From assembly GCF_030272615.1 (NCBI RefSeq), contig NC_081410.1, positions 258,091,533 through 258,155,532 of the forward strand: 64,000 nucleotides of DNA, read 5' to 3'. Made by a program: the position numbers and the translations under genes. This DNA is from Cryptomeria japonica (Eukaryota; Streptophyta; Pinopsida; Cupressales; Cupressaceae). Positions 36,860-47,572 of this stretch are shown in pieces (within the stretch, counting starts at the first letter, position 1; each line of letters begins with the position of its first letter). Under the pieces are notes generated by a model. That model was not told the origin of the DNA. It worked only from the letters and a program-made list of their open reading frames with translations, and ran no database searches.

Positions 36860-38043
36860 TTAGTTACCAGATAAGTTTCCTACTGGTGTAGGAACATTCT
36901 TCTCTGTCGGTTGGGTAACCGATGAATTTACTTCTGCCGATTGATCTTCAGACTTCCTAATCCAGTGTTTAGCATGAGCTTGCCGGATCTCATCAACCTT
37001 TTGCTTTCCTTTCTCATTTGATGTGTCATTTCCTTCTGGTGTATTCTTGATTCTGCAATATTTGGCAATATGTCCTATTTTGTTGCATGCATAGCAAGTG
37101 ACATTGTTCTTCTGAATTGCCTTGTTGAGTCCTTGACCATTTTTCGACCTACATTGATTAGCCATATGTCCAAACTTTCCACATGCATGACATCTCACAT
37201 TCATTCTACAATCTTTTGTCTGATGACCATACTTATTACACTTTGAACACTGACCGGGAACATTATTATACTAATTTGCTCTATTTCTGCATTGACTTGC
37301 TCTATGACCAAACTTATTACAAACAAAGCATCTACCATTAAATTTATGTGCATTGGGTTGACTTACTGGTTATTTCTGATTCCGGTTGTCTGGTGGATTC
37401 CCTTGATTTGTAGTACTGGAGCTTCTCCATGCTCAAATCCAAGACCTCTAGTGTCTCTTTGATCCTTCAATAATTCATCAAGCCTTGCGGAACTGACCTT
37501 GAACTTTTCTTTGTATTCATTTGCAGCATCCAGATCACTTCTCAGGATTGACATCATTCTTTCCAACTCTTGCTCATTGTTCTGTGATTGCACCAACTCA
37601 GTTCTCAACATATCATTCTCATACGCCAACCTAATGCATTCCTCAGATCTGTCTTTTAGAGATATAAAAAGATTTTCTTCATTCTTCTTCCGGTCTTCAA
37701 TCTCCTTGGACATCCTCATAGTCATGGCTTGCATTTCATTCTTCATGACATTATTCTCCTGACTCAGCTTCTGACATAATTCCTTAAGGGTATTCTTCTC
37801 TTCATCATCCGGATTTTGTAAAAGTTCCTTCCTTTTAGCTTGAGCAGATGATAACCTCTCCTGCAGGGTAAGAATGAATTCCTTTGCAGAATTCAACTCA
37901 TCTTGCAGCTTCAAGTTCAACCTTTTAGCATCATAGTCCTCAAGTGCTACTTCAAGTTCCTTCTGTAAACTCATCTCCATGGATTCCGGATTCAGGATCT
38001 TCCTCAAGCTGTTAGACTTATTCTGAGGCACAAGGCTCTGATA
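36860..38043 (-). pseudogene. Gag-like protein: coiled coil plus four CCHC zinc knuckles, broken
   Basis: The frame in 38067-37363 begins almost at the primer site (MEMSLQKELEVALEDYDAKR), so the usual N-terminal gag domain is missing. About 200 residues of heptad-rich coiled coil follow (ELNSAKEFILTLQERLSSAQ, then RTELVQSQNNEQELERMM). After a stop and a frame change near 37360 come four zinc knuckles: CFVCNKFGHRASQC and CSKCNKYGHQTKDC (about 37330-37210, separated by a TAG), then CHACGKFGHMANQC and CYACNKIGHIAKYC (37204-37040). The frame ends with a TAA just below 36860. Zinc knuckles package the element RNA. Confidence 0.8.
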
Positions 38044-38046
38044 CCA
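38034..38046 (-). other. Primer-binding site (tRNA-iMet)
   Basis: On the minus strand TGGTATCAGAGCC, two bases from the 5' LTR end; it is complementary to the 3' end of initiator tRNA-Met. Confidence 0.9.
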
Positions 38047-38048
38047 AT

Positions 38049-39013
38049 TGTTGGAATCCAAGAACACTGAGAGGGGAGCGGGGGGAATCGGTGTTCAGCC
38101 GGTTAGAGTAATTTTAACCTTATTAACAAATCCACTTATCAACCGGTATGCATAAAAGAAAGTAACAACAAGTAATATTAATGCAACTACATGAATCAAC
38201 ACCATAACACATATATTTATACCTGAAAAACCTCAAAGAGGAAAAACCATGGTGGGATTGGTGACCCACAATATCTATCCATTGGCCAAATGAATAAATA
38301 TTACAAGAGGGGCTTGCACATGCAAGAAGGCACACTGCTCATCTCAAAAGGAGACCCACAATATCTATCCATTGGCCAAATGAATAAATATTACAAGAGG
38401 GGCCTGCACATGCAAGAAGGCACACTGCTCATCTCAAAAGGAGCCTCACTGACTACAGATCCAAATATTGGATTACAAACAAAAACTGAACTCTAAATGT
38501 GCATCTGCTATGCTAGATGAGTTCCGGTTAAAGCATTGTTTGTACAGGTTAAATTGTAACCTCTCTTACCGGTATCTTAGATCGCTTCCCAATTCTCTAG
38601 ACCAATAATCAAGACCGATTGCAGATCTTTACATTCGCATTCTATCAATCAAGATAACATCACAGTACCTTTCGCATCACTTATCTCCCATATATCCACA
38701 TCATTATTTAATGACCTAACCCGGACTGACTTATATACCCATTTACATGAATAAACACAAATGCCTTATGTCGGCTTACAAACATATCACAAAAGATAAG
38801 ACACATGTCGGCCCAGATAAAATATAAACATAAAACAATATGACCGTTGCCGCTTCCATGCTTGCTGGATCAATCTCCTGTGTCGGCCTTAGAATACCGG
38901 TTCCAAGTTTGCCGGTTCCCTGAATGCCGGTTACCTTGATTGCCGGATCTCCCATGAAGTGTGTTGCCAACAATGACAACACTTATAACCCAGATGAGTG
39001 TCAGTTGCCAACA
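38049..39013 (-). repeat. 5' LTR (965 bp) with internal tandem duplication
   Basis: It matches 33491-34346 but is about 109 bp longer. A unit of about 90 bp that starts CCCACAATATCTATCCATTGG occurs twice (about 38266-38354 and 38355-38443), where the other LTR has one copy. This accounts for most of the length difference. Confidence 0.85.
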
Positions 39014-39018
39014 TATTA
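39014..39018. repeat. Target-site duplication TATTA, right copy
   Basis: TATTA directly after the CCAACA end of the right LTR; see 33486-33490. Confidence 0.85.
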
Positions 39019-39544
39019 TATATTCCCAACCATAATTAGGTTAAGCATGTCACAAATGCTTCATCTTATTATGCTTAGGAATATACAATATAAGTATTAT
39101 AACATTACACTGGTCATTCCAACCAGACCATAGCCAATTAGAGAAATATATGATGAGGTTTTTATATCTATGCTTATTGAAATCATTATTTATTTCAATT
39201 TGAAAGGGATTATCCTACTTGTGAAAATGTGCATCTTTCCTATATCAGAGTGCATACGAGCATGCCCACAGAGGGTAAATTGGATTATTCTAGATAATGC
39301 CATATATATTCCTCATTTCGTTGTTAGTTGGAAAGTGACCACTATCCTTAATAAAGTACATGAGATATGGTAAAAAATAAGTCTGCAACGTGGATAGGAA
39401 TATCTATACCATTCATTTACAAAGTACTTTTTTAATTGACAGTAGTTGACATTAGCTGCTCTGGTTTAGGAAAACTAAGCTACAACATCGAGTATTACAG
39501 TGAGAAACCCGAGAACTAGTTTTGAAGGACATAAGATTACAAAC

Positions 39545-40245
39545 CTGACTAAATATAGAAGGTAATATTCCTGGATGTGTTAGCAGAATCAGTCCAAGAG
39601 TCTTTGCTAATGGTTCAAATTGTATCACATCCTGAATTCACATGTAAAGCTCAAAGTAAGAAATTTAACAGCTAAACGAAATCTTACAGAATCTGAAAAC
39701 AAAAAGGGAAGATGTTAACATCCTCATGCAAACTCCAAGGCTTATGCCATCTATAAGAAGGGAAGCTTTGAAAAAGGACCTGAAGAAATGGACGTAGAAC
39801 AGGATCTTTCAGCCTCTGCATGGAATGCAGATCATATCAATCAGCTTTGTCATAATGGATTATTTTAAGTGCAAACATAGTTTACTGATCTAAATATAAT
39901 ACTTTCAAGTTATGGCATAGAATGTACCTTCATGCACTGGAAGTTAATTGAAAGAAGCTCATTAATGAAATCTGGAGAAACTTTTTCACTTGGTTGGCCT
40001 GACATTGCTTTCTGAAAGAGCCATGCTGCACTAAGGTTGGGCTGGTATGGAGATCAACAATTAGATTCGACAACACTACAACAAGGTTCAGTTTATTGGT
40101 TCAACAAAATGAACCAATATGAAGTCCTACTGCTCAATTTGAAAAGCTTTAGCTTCAGGAATGGAAAAGTATTCAACCATGTAGGGGTTAAGCAGAGACA
40201 AACTGTAGGAATCAAGTGAATTTGAGGAGATTGCTTCGTGAATTC
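39545..40245 (-). CDS. Four internal exons of the FAD-dependent oxidoreductase-like host gene
   Basis: Minus-strand exons in order: 40245-40178 (68 bp, acceptor TTTCAG, ends SLSLLNPYM), 40041-39928 (114 bp, acceptor ATACCAG, begins PNLSAAWLFQKAMSG), 39815-39780 (36 bp, RLKDPVLRPFLQ) and 39631-39545 (87 bp, begins DVIQFEPLAKTLG and ends HPGILPSIFSQ). All introns start GT and end AG, and the joined frame is open throughout. The product is the C-terminal region of a plant protein family annotated, as I recall it, as FAD/NAD(P)-binding lycopene cyclase-like (At2g32640 type), probably plastidial. The FAD-binding N-terminus is not seen; its exons may lie above 40245, possibly outside the window. 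The next exon is 19.3 kb away at 20222. Nothing looks broken, so I take it as a live gene. Confidence 0.75.
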
Positions 40246-42548
40246 CTGAAAGCATTTTAGAAAAACAAAAATTAGATATCAATAATGATGTAGAGAAAGA
40301 TGCTCATTCCAAAAACCACTAACTATGTTTTCTGCCAGGTTATTGCTGTGGGTTATTTTATAGCTTTTTTAGAGCAGTAAACACTAAATAAAAATGAATA
40401 GCCCAAATTTTCCAAAGAGAGAAATTGGAAAAAAATAGCAGTTTATTTGAAATCTTCCAATATTAAATTTCATGATACAGATGAATCCAAAGATTAGGAA
40501 CAAAATCTTAACAAATAATTTACCAGGATAAGAGGCTATTCAAACATGACAATTCAAGCATACAACTAAATATGAAATCCTTATATTTTCAAGAGGATGC
40601 TTATCAAATCTCATCCTCCAATTAGAATACAGTATGTTCTAAATTTCTAATGCATGCCAACATGTAGCAGAGTTGGCAGGGTAACGGTTGATGAAGGGTC
40701 AAGGCATGCCTATTTTGGAATGCTCCTAGCAATCATTCAGCTATATGTTTAACTTTACATACAAGGCCCTCCAAATCACACATTTGGGATGATCTAGGAT
40801 TTTCGTTTGTCATTGTAATTCTAATATAAAGATGTGGGGTTGATCCTTCTATATAACATAAAATGAACAAAATATATTTGATTAAGCTCAAAGACGAGCT
40901 TTTTTGAGGAACATATATAAAAGTGAAATCTAGATAAGATTAACAAACATGATTACGATGAAAATAGTAATAAATTATGTCTTCAATTAGTATGACTATG
41001 GGCTATATATCTTTTGAAAAGTACATATTATTTCAATAAAATGATGCAAATGTAGATTTCAATAATTTTTTCAACTTTTGATCACATGTAAAGACCCAAA
41101 GCCCTTGGCTTTGACTTACAATCATTTTCCCACAAAATCATAGGCTACATTTTTTTCCTTTCATCTTATATGTAATATTGAAAAATTGCATACCCTGTAA
41201 TTAGCATATTATGATTTAGGCTTGAATTAGTGTTTGTAACCCCTAGCATGTTTTAGGTTCATTTTATACCAGCCTTAACTTTTTATCTGCTCCTAATGCC
41301 AGCATTATATTGTGCTTTTAATATTTTATATGTTCATCCTTGTTTCATTTCCCCCAGGTTTGTGTTATATTTTGTTCCTGTCCTATGAAGTCTTTTGAGT
41401 GTTGTACTTGAAGCTAGCATAACATGCAGATTTCCTCTGATTGAATAGTCACACAACGTTTGTTTTTTAACTTGCTAATTGTTGATGTGGGAAATTGTAC
41501 TGCTACTCTTTCGGTCAAAACAAAATAGAATATTGAGCTAATCCGATTCTCTCTTGCATAAGGAGGTTTCTAATACTGCTGAGGACGATCACAAGAAAAC
41601 AACCTCAAGGTTTAAACTGTCAGGTCTTGACTGTGGACAACTCAGTGGTAATGTGTTTGCTGGTAACACTAAGGAGACTTACGCCTGTGATAAAGATTGG
41701 TTTTGGAAAGGTTCTATAGGTCATTCTTAAGACTTTACAAGTCTTCTGCTCATCAAATCTTCATTAGGCATGATTCTTTTTTGGGGATATCAACTTCAGA
41801 TTTGTAAAATAAATAGAAAAAGAGTAAGGGAAAGAAACTAAGCTACAACATCTTTGGGTAAATAGACATAAATTTCAAATTACCATGCTTCGTTTTGCCA
41901 GTTAAACACAACTAGACAGAACTGGTGCAATCTTCAAGGGATAACTTGATTTTCAAACTACTACATACATATGCTGAATTCAAACCATTCATCCAACTAA
42001 GCATTAAGTAGTTGAACTAAGCTCTTTAAAATGTTCAGACTAACCATATAGGGAGATTAACAATGAGCTAATCCTAAATGGTATGAACAGAAAATTCCCA
42101 TCAAATATCAACCCAAATAAACCATTTGTAAATGAAATGCATAACAAAATTTGAATTTTGGAAGAAGGGGAACCATGCAATCACAAGAAAATAGACACAA
42201 ATTTGTCTTCCATCAATTTTGTATATATTTTGGTAGAGTTTCAGCAACAATTCTTTAACTTACAAAAATAAGAGAGAATTAGTCCCCTTTATATGGACTT
42301 TCAAAATCTGGATGAATGGCCAGGATTTTAACTAAACAAGTGGCCTAGATTAATCCATACAACGTGTGCACCCATCCTTAGTAAATATGGAACTTACCCT
42401 CCCAACTAACTTAACAACCATCAGCAATAAAGCTTTCCCAAAATGTGCACAACACAGATCTCGAAAAAAAGAGTACTTTGGTAATTGGAAGAAATAACTA
42501 ACTTTAAGGACTACACTTTTGTCATCCTAAAGTAGATATTTTCCCTTT
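40246..42548 (-). other. Probably intron of the host gene; one open stretch on the plus strand
   Basis: I see no further exon of the host gene. On the plus strand 41542-41729 is open for 62 codons without an ATG (HKEVSNTAEDDHKKTTSRF, GLDCGQLSGNVFAG, DKDWFWKGSIGHS, stop). It looks protein-like but matches nothing I know, and may be a piece of a decayed gene. Confidence 0.35.
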
Positions 42549-44474
42549 TTACAATAAAAAATCATCTTCACTATTTAAGTGCCTTTTCCAAATATCTCGG
42601 CTTGCAGCTCGCTCTGCCCAAAAATATTCTTGAAACCTTATGCAGATGGTCCTTATCTCCGGTCTAGGGGGTGTAGCTATGCTATTGATTCGAAATATGA
42701 TGTCCTCACAGTGATTTTTTACCCTTTGCAGCTCCAACTCCCAATCCTCTTTGTTTCTGCACTCGATGCCTCTTCGTCCTCTAATGAATGAGACTCGAGG
42801 TTTCCTATCAAATTGTAGGTGAACTGCACCCCATCATGGGTTAGTTCCTCAATGCGTTGATTTATCCAAGCAATTTAGTGCATCTCTTGAGTCCCTCCAT
42901 TATGATTTCCAAATTGGTGACTCGATCTTGAGACCAATTGATTAAGGCACGGGGCCGATCTTTTATGGTCTCATATGCCTAATGCTGCACGTAGAAATTT
43001 AATTTGGTGCATGTGGAGCTTGGAGTATTCCCTCCTACGGACCTCAAAATCATCAGCACAACTTGCCTAGTAATCTTCTATGTCCATTTTGTGCTTGTAG
43101 TGGCAACCATAGGCTTTCCGTCCCAGTCCTGTAGGATCAAAGCCTTTTCTACAGAGATGCTCTTGTAAGCAATATGAATATAGTTCCTCAATCGACTACT
43201 CAACTTGCATAGGGGTTTTGAAATACACATTGTTGCCCCCTATCACCATTGGGAAGGAGACCCTTGAAACCTTTTTGTCTTGAAGAATTTGTCCAGCTGC
43301 ATGTGCTTGTCTTGTGACCTCTAGGAGCACTATCTTGTCAGTAGGATACTTGGGGAGTCGATATGGAGGGCCTTCAAAGCCTGAGATTCTCAAATAAGAG
43401 AATCGAGGAAACTGGATAAACCAAGTTTCATACATCTATATTAGTGTAATTTCCTATTTGGATAGCCTTTGTTGCAGTCCTTCTTACATAGTTCTGACCA
43501 TGTTGATGGTGAAGGCATCATTCACGCACTCATACTAACCCACTGCATATGCTATATTGTTCCTCTCCCTCTAGCTTATATTGTAGAAGTGCAGCTGAGG
43601 GTAGCAGTCGTACACCTTTATCTGGTTGGGCCCGTTTCCAATGTCACCTAGGCAGATTAATCCCTACAACCTAGGATGTCATGCAAACATATACACCACG
43701 TAAGAGGACATGGTGAAGTACCTCTTCTCTACAAGTTGTGTTAGCTATGTATGTATGTTATCACTAATAATTTGAGCTCAATCAAACTTGATTTTCCCTA
43801 CAAAGACCTCCTCTGCATAGTAGAACATCCACTCCTTAAACAGATTGGAGTGGAGCAGCCCCATGACACGACTGAGAAAGGTGACCATGTCCCCGTATTC
43901 TTCATTGAACTCACTTCTGTATACCTTCTTGAGGATCTTGGAGCTGTGGGGCCTCCTTTCCTTAAACTAGTTGTCATTCATTTTTCTCTTACACTTGGTG
44001 GGATTTTGGTCATATATTCTGCGAGACTCCTCCATTGAGACCACAATTGCCTTCTCATGGGTAGGGATGCCGAAAGCCTTTGCAATGGCCTCAAGGGAGA
44101 AATTTTCTACTACCATGTCATTCACAAACACCACCCTACCGTCAGGCTTGTAGTGTTTGGAACTTTCTACAATCAGCTCGTAGTTTTGAATAGCTTGTGG
44201 GGATCTGGCAGCCTGTGCTATCCCACTCCACCATTTTCTTTGCTCTCGAGTGGGCGTTCGTGGCATACACTCTGTCTCTGAATTGTTGAATATCAATAAG
44301 CCTAAAGTTTGTATCCCTCACATTTTCCCATTTGCTCTAAACTTTGGAATCCCATAGTACTCCTTGGTATTCGTATTTCATTTTTTCCAACTTGCGAGGG
44401 TTCTCAGTCTTAGACCTCTGAGATGTTCTTGGTGCTCCAAGTGCCTTAGAGGAATCGGATGCTTTGAGAGGCAT
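42549..44474 (-). pseudogene. Decayed gene for a protein of unknown function, probably repeat-associated
   Basis: Reading the minus strand from an ATG at 44474 (MPLKASDSSKALGAPRTSQR), frames with consistent protein character run for about 1.9 kb, broken by many stops and shifts. Landmarks are MKYEYQGVLWDSKV (about 44380), EAIAKAFGIPTHEKAIVVS (in 44296-43967), QLVEKRYFTMSSYVVYM (about 43735), DIGNGPNQIKVYDCYPQL (about 43640), FIQFPRFSYLRISGFEGPPY and VSFPMVIGGNNVYFKTPMQ (43435-43196), and ELQRVKNHCEDIIFRINS (42737-42549). The protein would have been about 600 residues with a basic, Ser-rich N-terminus. I recognise no catalytic motif. It may be an accessory ORF of a retroelement, like the one at 34584-36479, but no LTRs are seen around it. 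Confidence 0.5.
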
Positions 44475-45487
44475 CTACCCTGCACACCAGGATGCAAATT
44501 ACGAGGCGGTCTTAAATGTGTAAATGGGGTTAGTAGTGCCCAACAACGACGTTAGTAACAAAATGATCAGCAAAGTGACAATTAACAGCATAATGGCAAA
44601 ATTTGGAAAAAGTGTTGTAGTTTGTTCCTCAAGTTTTCAAGATTTGTTGTAGAGCTAAGAATCTTGGTTTTGGCATGGTTTTCTTGGTTTAAAATTTGCT
44701 TTCTTGGTGCACTTTGCAATTTAGAATTATTCAGCAAGATATGGGGAGATTTTCGGCATTTATAGCCCTGTTTGAGCAATGTTCTGAATTTTCTATCCTT
44801 GCTATAGGTCTTGAGAATTTTACTAGGTTGGAGTTTTCGAAATATGATTTTAGTTTTGATAGTGCCTGAACAACTAAGGTTTGCCCTTGGGTTTAAGTTT
44901 GAATGAAATTTTGGGAATGTACACTACCCAGCTAACCCTAATGTTTAAATAATCAAGCTCATTCTGAATTTGGAATACATTTACAGCTACTGCTCCAAGA
45001 GGAATACTTGAAATGGTGCAATGTTTAGCTTGTTCCTAATGTCTCAGCTAGGGTGATTTTCTCTAGTTCCTGGAGATGCATTTCTTTGGCCAGCGCCCTT
45101 ATGATTTTGGTAGAAAATTCGTTGAAATGCCCACCCTTTTGCCTGCGACTTTGAATCCTCCTATTCACTTTGGTTCTTCGACACCATCCCCCTATGCCGT
45201 TTTGATTAGTTAACTGCAAAGTTAGAAGCCCCATGAACTTCACCTACCATGACCTGCCTTAATCCAAACCCGACCTCACTCAGCTCTAGCTCGACGAATG
45301 GAGGTAGAAATGTGTTCGCTCTTCTGTCATGTCCCCTCCTTGACCGTTATATATATCCTAAATGAAGCAATTATTATTATTAATTTAATATATTAATTAC
45401 CAACAAAAGATGATTTGAGATCTATTTATTTATTAAATATTATTATTATTTTTTAATTAATATTTATTACTAATATTCTGAAATATT
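44475..45487. other. No gene seen
   Basis: Flank between the decayed minus-strand gene and LINE B. The minus frames at 44582-44779 and 45025-45243 lack recognisable domains. The end (about 45360-45500) is very AT-rich. Confidence 0.4.
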
Positions 45488-45505
45488 AAAAAATAAATTA
45501 ATATT
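45488..45505. repeat. Probable 5' target-site duplication of LINE B
   Basis: AAAAAATAAATTAATATT recurs at 56633-56650 after the LINE B poly(A)-like tail. The A-rich part is not informative; the diagnostic part is TAAATTAATATT. Confidence 0.65.
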
Positions 45506-45544
45506 GTACTGAATTAAAGATCCAAAAGTGAGAAATTATAAAAA

Positions 45545-47572
45545 ATGTCTCTACGAGCGAAAAATCGATGCATTGCATCGACACCCTTTTTCGAGCATTC
45601 TTTCCCGCAGGAAGGAATTTACAGAGGCTCTGTAAATCGGTTCACGGTTTTGGCTAATATCTCTGGGTCTGAGGAACCTGGCAAGGTTATATCATGGACC
45701 TGCGATCAAGAAGCCTTCTTTGCAAAAACTAAATATTTTCTGGCGGATATGGTTAGGGCTCCCCCTCCTCTTTGCAAGGGTTGGGATCGGGATTGGCATT
45801 TGGTGAGCCGCAAAAATAACAGAGCATTAGGGCAACCAAACTACCTCAAGCAGAATCCCAATCATTGTCGGGAGGAGGGTTTTGTAAAACCTAACTACTC
45901 AAAGATTTCCTCTACTCGCCATATCTTTCCTCCTCGGAGGTCCTTGGGTAAATTATCAAAGAAAATGGTATCCTCAGGCCGTCACTCTTTCACGCATAAT
46001 CACAATTTAAAGGAGGCTAAGCATCCCAAGCCGAATTCACCTTCAAATCCTCCAGCTAATCCTAATGGGTTGGTCATTGAAATTGATACCCATACTAAGA
46101 TTAGGTATCAAATGCATTGCAACGACCGAATGATCTTTGCTCGGTGGAAAGGCTGGGGGATCCCATCTGATCAAATTGCTTATTCAGTATCGGCTTCTCT
46201 CAATAACCAGGTAAAAATTGATATCCTTCTTGATAATTTCTTAGCTATTGAATGTGGTAATCAGAGTTTGAAAAATTCTTTGCTAAACGGGGACATATTA
46301 ACATTCAAAGGTCTAGGGTTTGATTGCCGGGTATGGCAACCCCTCTTTCTTCCATCTCAATTTAATTCTTGCATGGTTAATAGAGCAATTTCACTTGATA
46401 AATTCCCTGTAGAATTGCGAAATAATGAGTTCTTAAGAATAATAGGTAACAAAATAGGCAAATTTGTAGAAGTTAAAAAATCAGCCCTAAGCTTCTTTAA
46501 CCAGCTTTTGATTATTAATATGAATATTAACATTAAATCTATAGAGCCCATAACAGTGAAATGCGACAATTTATGCTTAACCCTAGAATTGCCCTTTTAT
46601 AATGGCTCTTTCGAAGATTCTACGCAGAGGAAGATCCCCTCTGAGAAACCTTTCTCCGAATCGGTCCTCAAATCTAAAGGCACTCCATTTAGATTTGTGG
46701 AAGGAGGGGGTTTTACCTTCGAATGCTATAAGTTTAATATCAACCCTAATCATCTCACCACACACTTATGTCCTCACAGCTCCCTTGTTAATATATCTCG
46801 ACCACCTCTTCCTCCATTGCCAACTATTAATCCACCTATAGTTGACTCATTACTTTGGGATCGAGACCTGGAAGAAGGTGAAATCAGTGTGGTGCTCCCT
46901 CAGAAAGAGCAGCTCGGATTGACTAATTTGCCATCATCTAGCTTTCTCATCCCACCAAAGAGGCTAAATCCTTCGAGGTCTCCCCCTTTAATGGTACCCA
47001 CCTCCTCCTCTGAGCAATCAAAGAGGGATAGGCCTCCCTTGAATCCAAGAATGGCACCTGTGCAGGGTCAACCAATATCTCAAGTCTCAAGAATGGAGAC
47101 CTTTGAGGTGTCAGAGGTCCATCCTCCATTTGTGATGGCTGTTTCAGATTCAATTGCAGAATCTGAGAGTGATCGAGTTGCTAGGGAAGTTAACATCATA
47201 GCCAAATTTGTAGGGGAAGAAGTAGTAAACGACCTCATGGATCAATTGGTTGATGAAATTTGTGATGATGAGGAACTGGCAAGACAGAGGGATCTCTATG
47301 TCAAAAATCTAATGAATATTGCCAGAGTCGACATAGAGACAGATGAACTTTTTATAGCATTAGACAACTTAGAAAATGATAACCCAAACACTCTAGGCAT
47401 TCTCAGCTCTAAAAGAAGTAAAGATTCTCCTGACTGTGCTGAAATCAGTAAGAAAAGAGGCAGGAGATCCCTTGCTGAACTTAGATCAAAGGATGGAGAA
47501 GCAAAGGGTCAGTCTAAAATATCTAATCTTTTTACTGCAGGGGAGGGGAAGTTCCTCCCCACAGAGCCATGA
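45545..47572 (+). CDS. LINE B ORF1 protein, intact (675 aa)
   Basis: This is the only long unbroken transposon frame in the window. It should encode the RNA-binding partner of ORF2. The ATG at 45545 lies about 40 bp inside the element, which supports the start. The N-terminus contains FTVLANISGSEEPGK and a conserved FFAKTKY block that LINE A also has (FFVKTKY). Residues about 175-345 form a DUF4283-like domain: GLVIEIDTHTKIRYQMHC, MIFARWKGWGIPSDQIA, LAIECGNQSL, VWQPLF and RIIGNKIGKFVEVKKS. A proline-rich linker follows (about 415-510), then an acidic region (GEEVVNDLMDQLVDE) and a basic GRRSLAELRSKDGE tail. I see no CCHC knuckle. The stop overlaps the ORF2 ATG (47569-47572), which suggests coupled translation. 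It could in principle serve other copies in trans. Confidence 0.85.
   Translation: MSLRAKNRCIASTPFFEHSFPQEGIYRGSVNRFTVLANISGSEEPGKVISWTCDQEAFFAKTKYFLADMVRAPPPLCKGWDRDWHLVSRKNNRALGQPNYLKQNPNHCREEGFVKPNYSKISSTRHIFPPRRSLGKLSKKMVSSGRHSFTHNHNLKEAKHPKPNSPSNPPANPNGLVIEIDTHTKIRYQMHCNDRMIFARWKGWGIPSDQIAYSVSASLNNQVKIDILLDNFLAIECGNQSLKNSLLNGDILTFKGLGFDCRVWQPLFLPSQFNSCMVNRAISLDKFPVELRNNEFLRIIGNKIGKFVEVKKSALSFFNQLLIINMNINIKSIEPITVKCDNLCLTLELPFYNGSFEDSTQRKIPSEKPFSESVLKSKGTPFRFVEGGGFTFECYKFNINPNHLTTHLCPHSSLVNISRPPLPPLPTINPPIVDSLLWDRDLEEGEISVVLPQKEQLGLTNLPSSSFLIPPKRLNPSRSPPLMVPTSSSEQSKRDRPPLNPRMAPVQGQPISQVSRMETFEVSEVHPPFVMAVSDSIAESESDRVAREVNIIAKFVGEEVVNDLMDQLVDEICDDEELARQRDLYVKNLMNIARVDIETDELFIALDNLENDNPNTLGILSSKRSKDSPDCAEISKKRGRRSLAELRSKDGEAKGQSKISNLFTAGEGKFLPTEP

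Larger units (their letters stand above)
33491..39013 (-). mobile_element. Complete 5.5 kb LTR retrotransposon without pol (copia-type signals)
   Basis: Two LTRs that both run TGTTGG to CCAACA, a perfect 5-bp target duplication (TATTA), a tRNA-iMet primer site next to the right LTR and a polypurine tract next to the left LTR define an intact insertion in reverse orientation. Inside are a gag C-terminal coiled coil with four CCHC zinc knuckles, then a long second ORF of unknown function. Protease, integrase, reverse transcriptase and RNase H are absent, so it must have been moved by another element's enzymes. The primer site and the AAAGGGGGAGA tract resemble those of plant copia elements; the classification rests on these alone. 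It lies in the giant host intron, in the same orientation as the host gene. Confidence 0.9.
20223..39544 (-). other. Giant 19.3 kb intron filled with transposons
   Basis: The donor follows ATATTTAGTCAG at 39545 (intron starts GTTTGT) and the acceptor is TTTACAG at 20223. Phase is 0 on both sides. The interval holds a truncated gypsy element, RNase H and ORF3-like remnants, a solo LTR, an unknown pseudogene, a hAT pseudogene and a complete LTR element. I cannot exclude an unrecognised small exon inside it. Confidence 0.7.
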
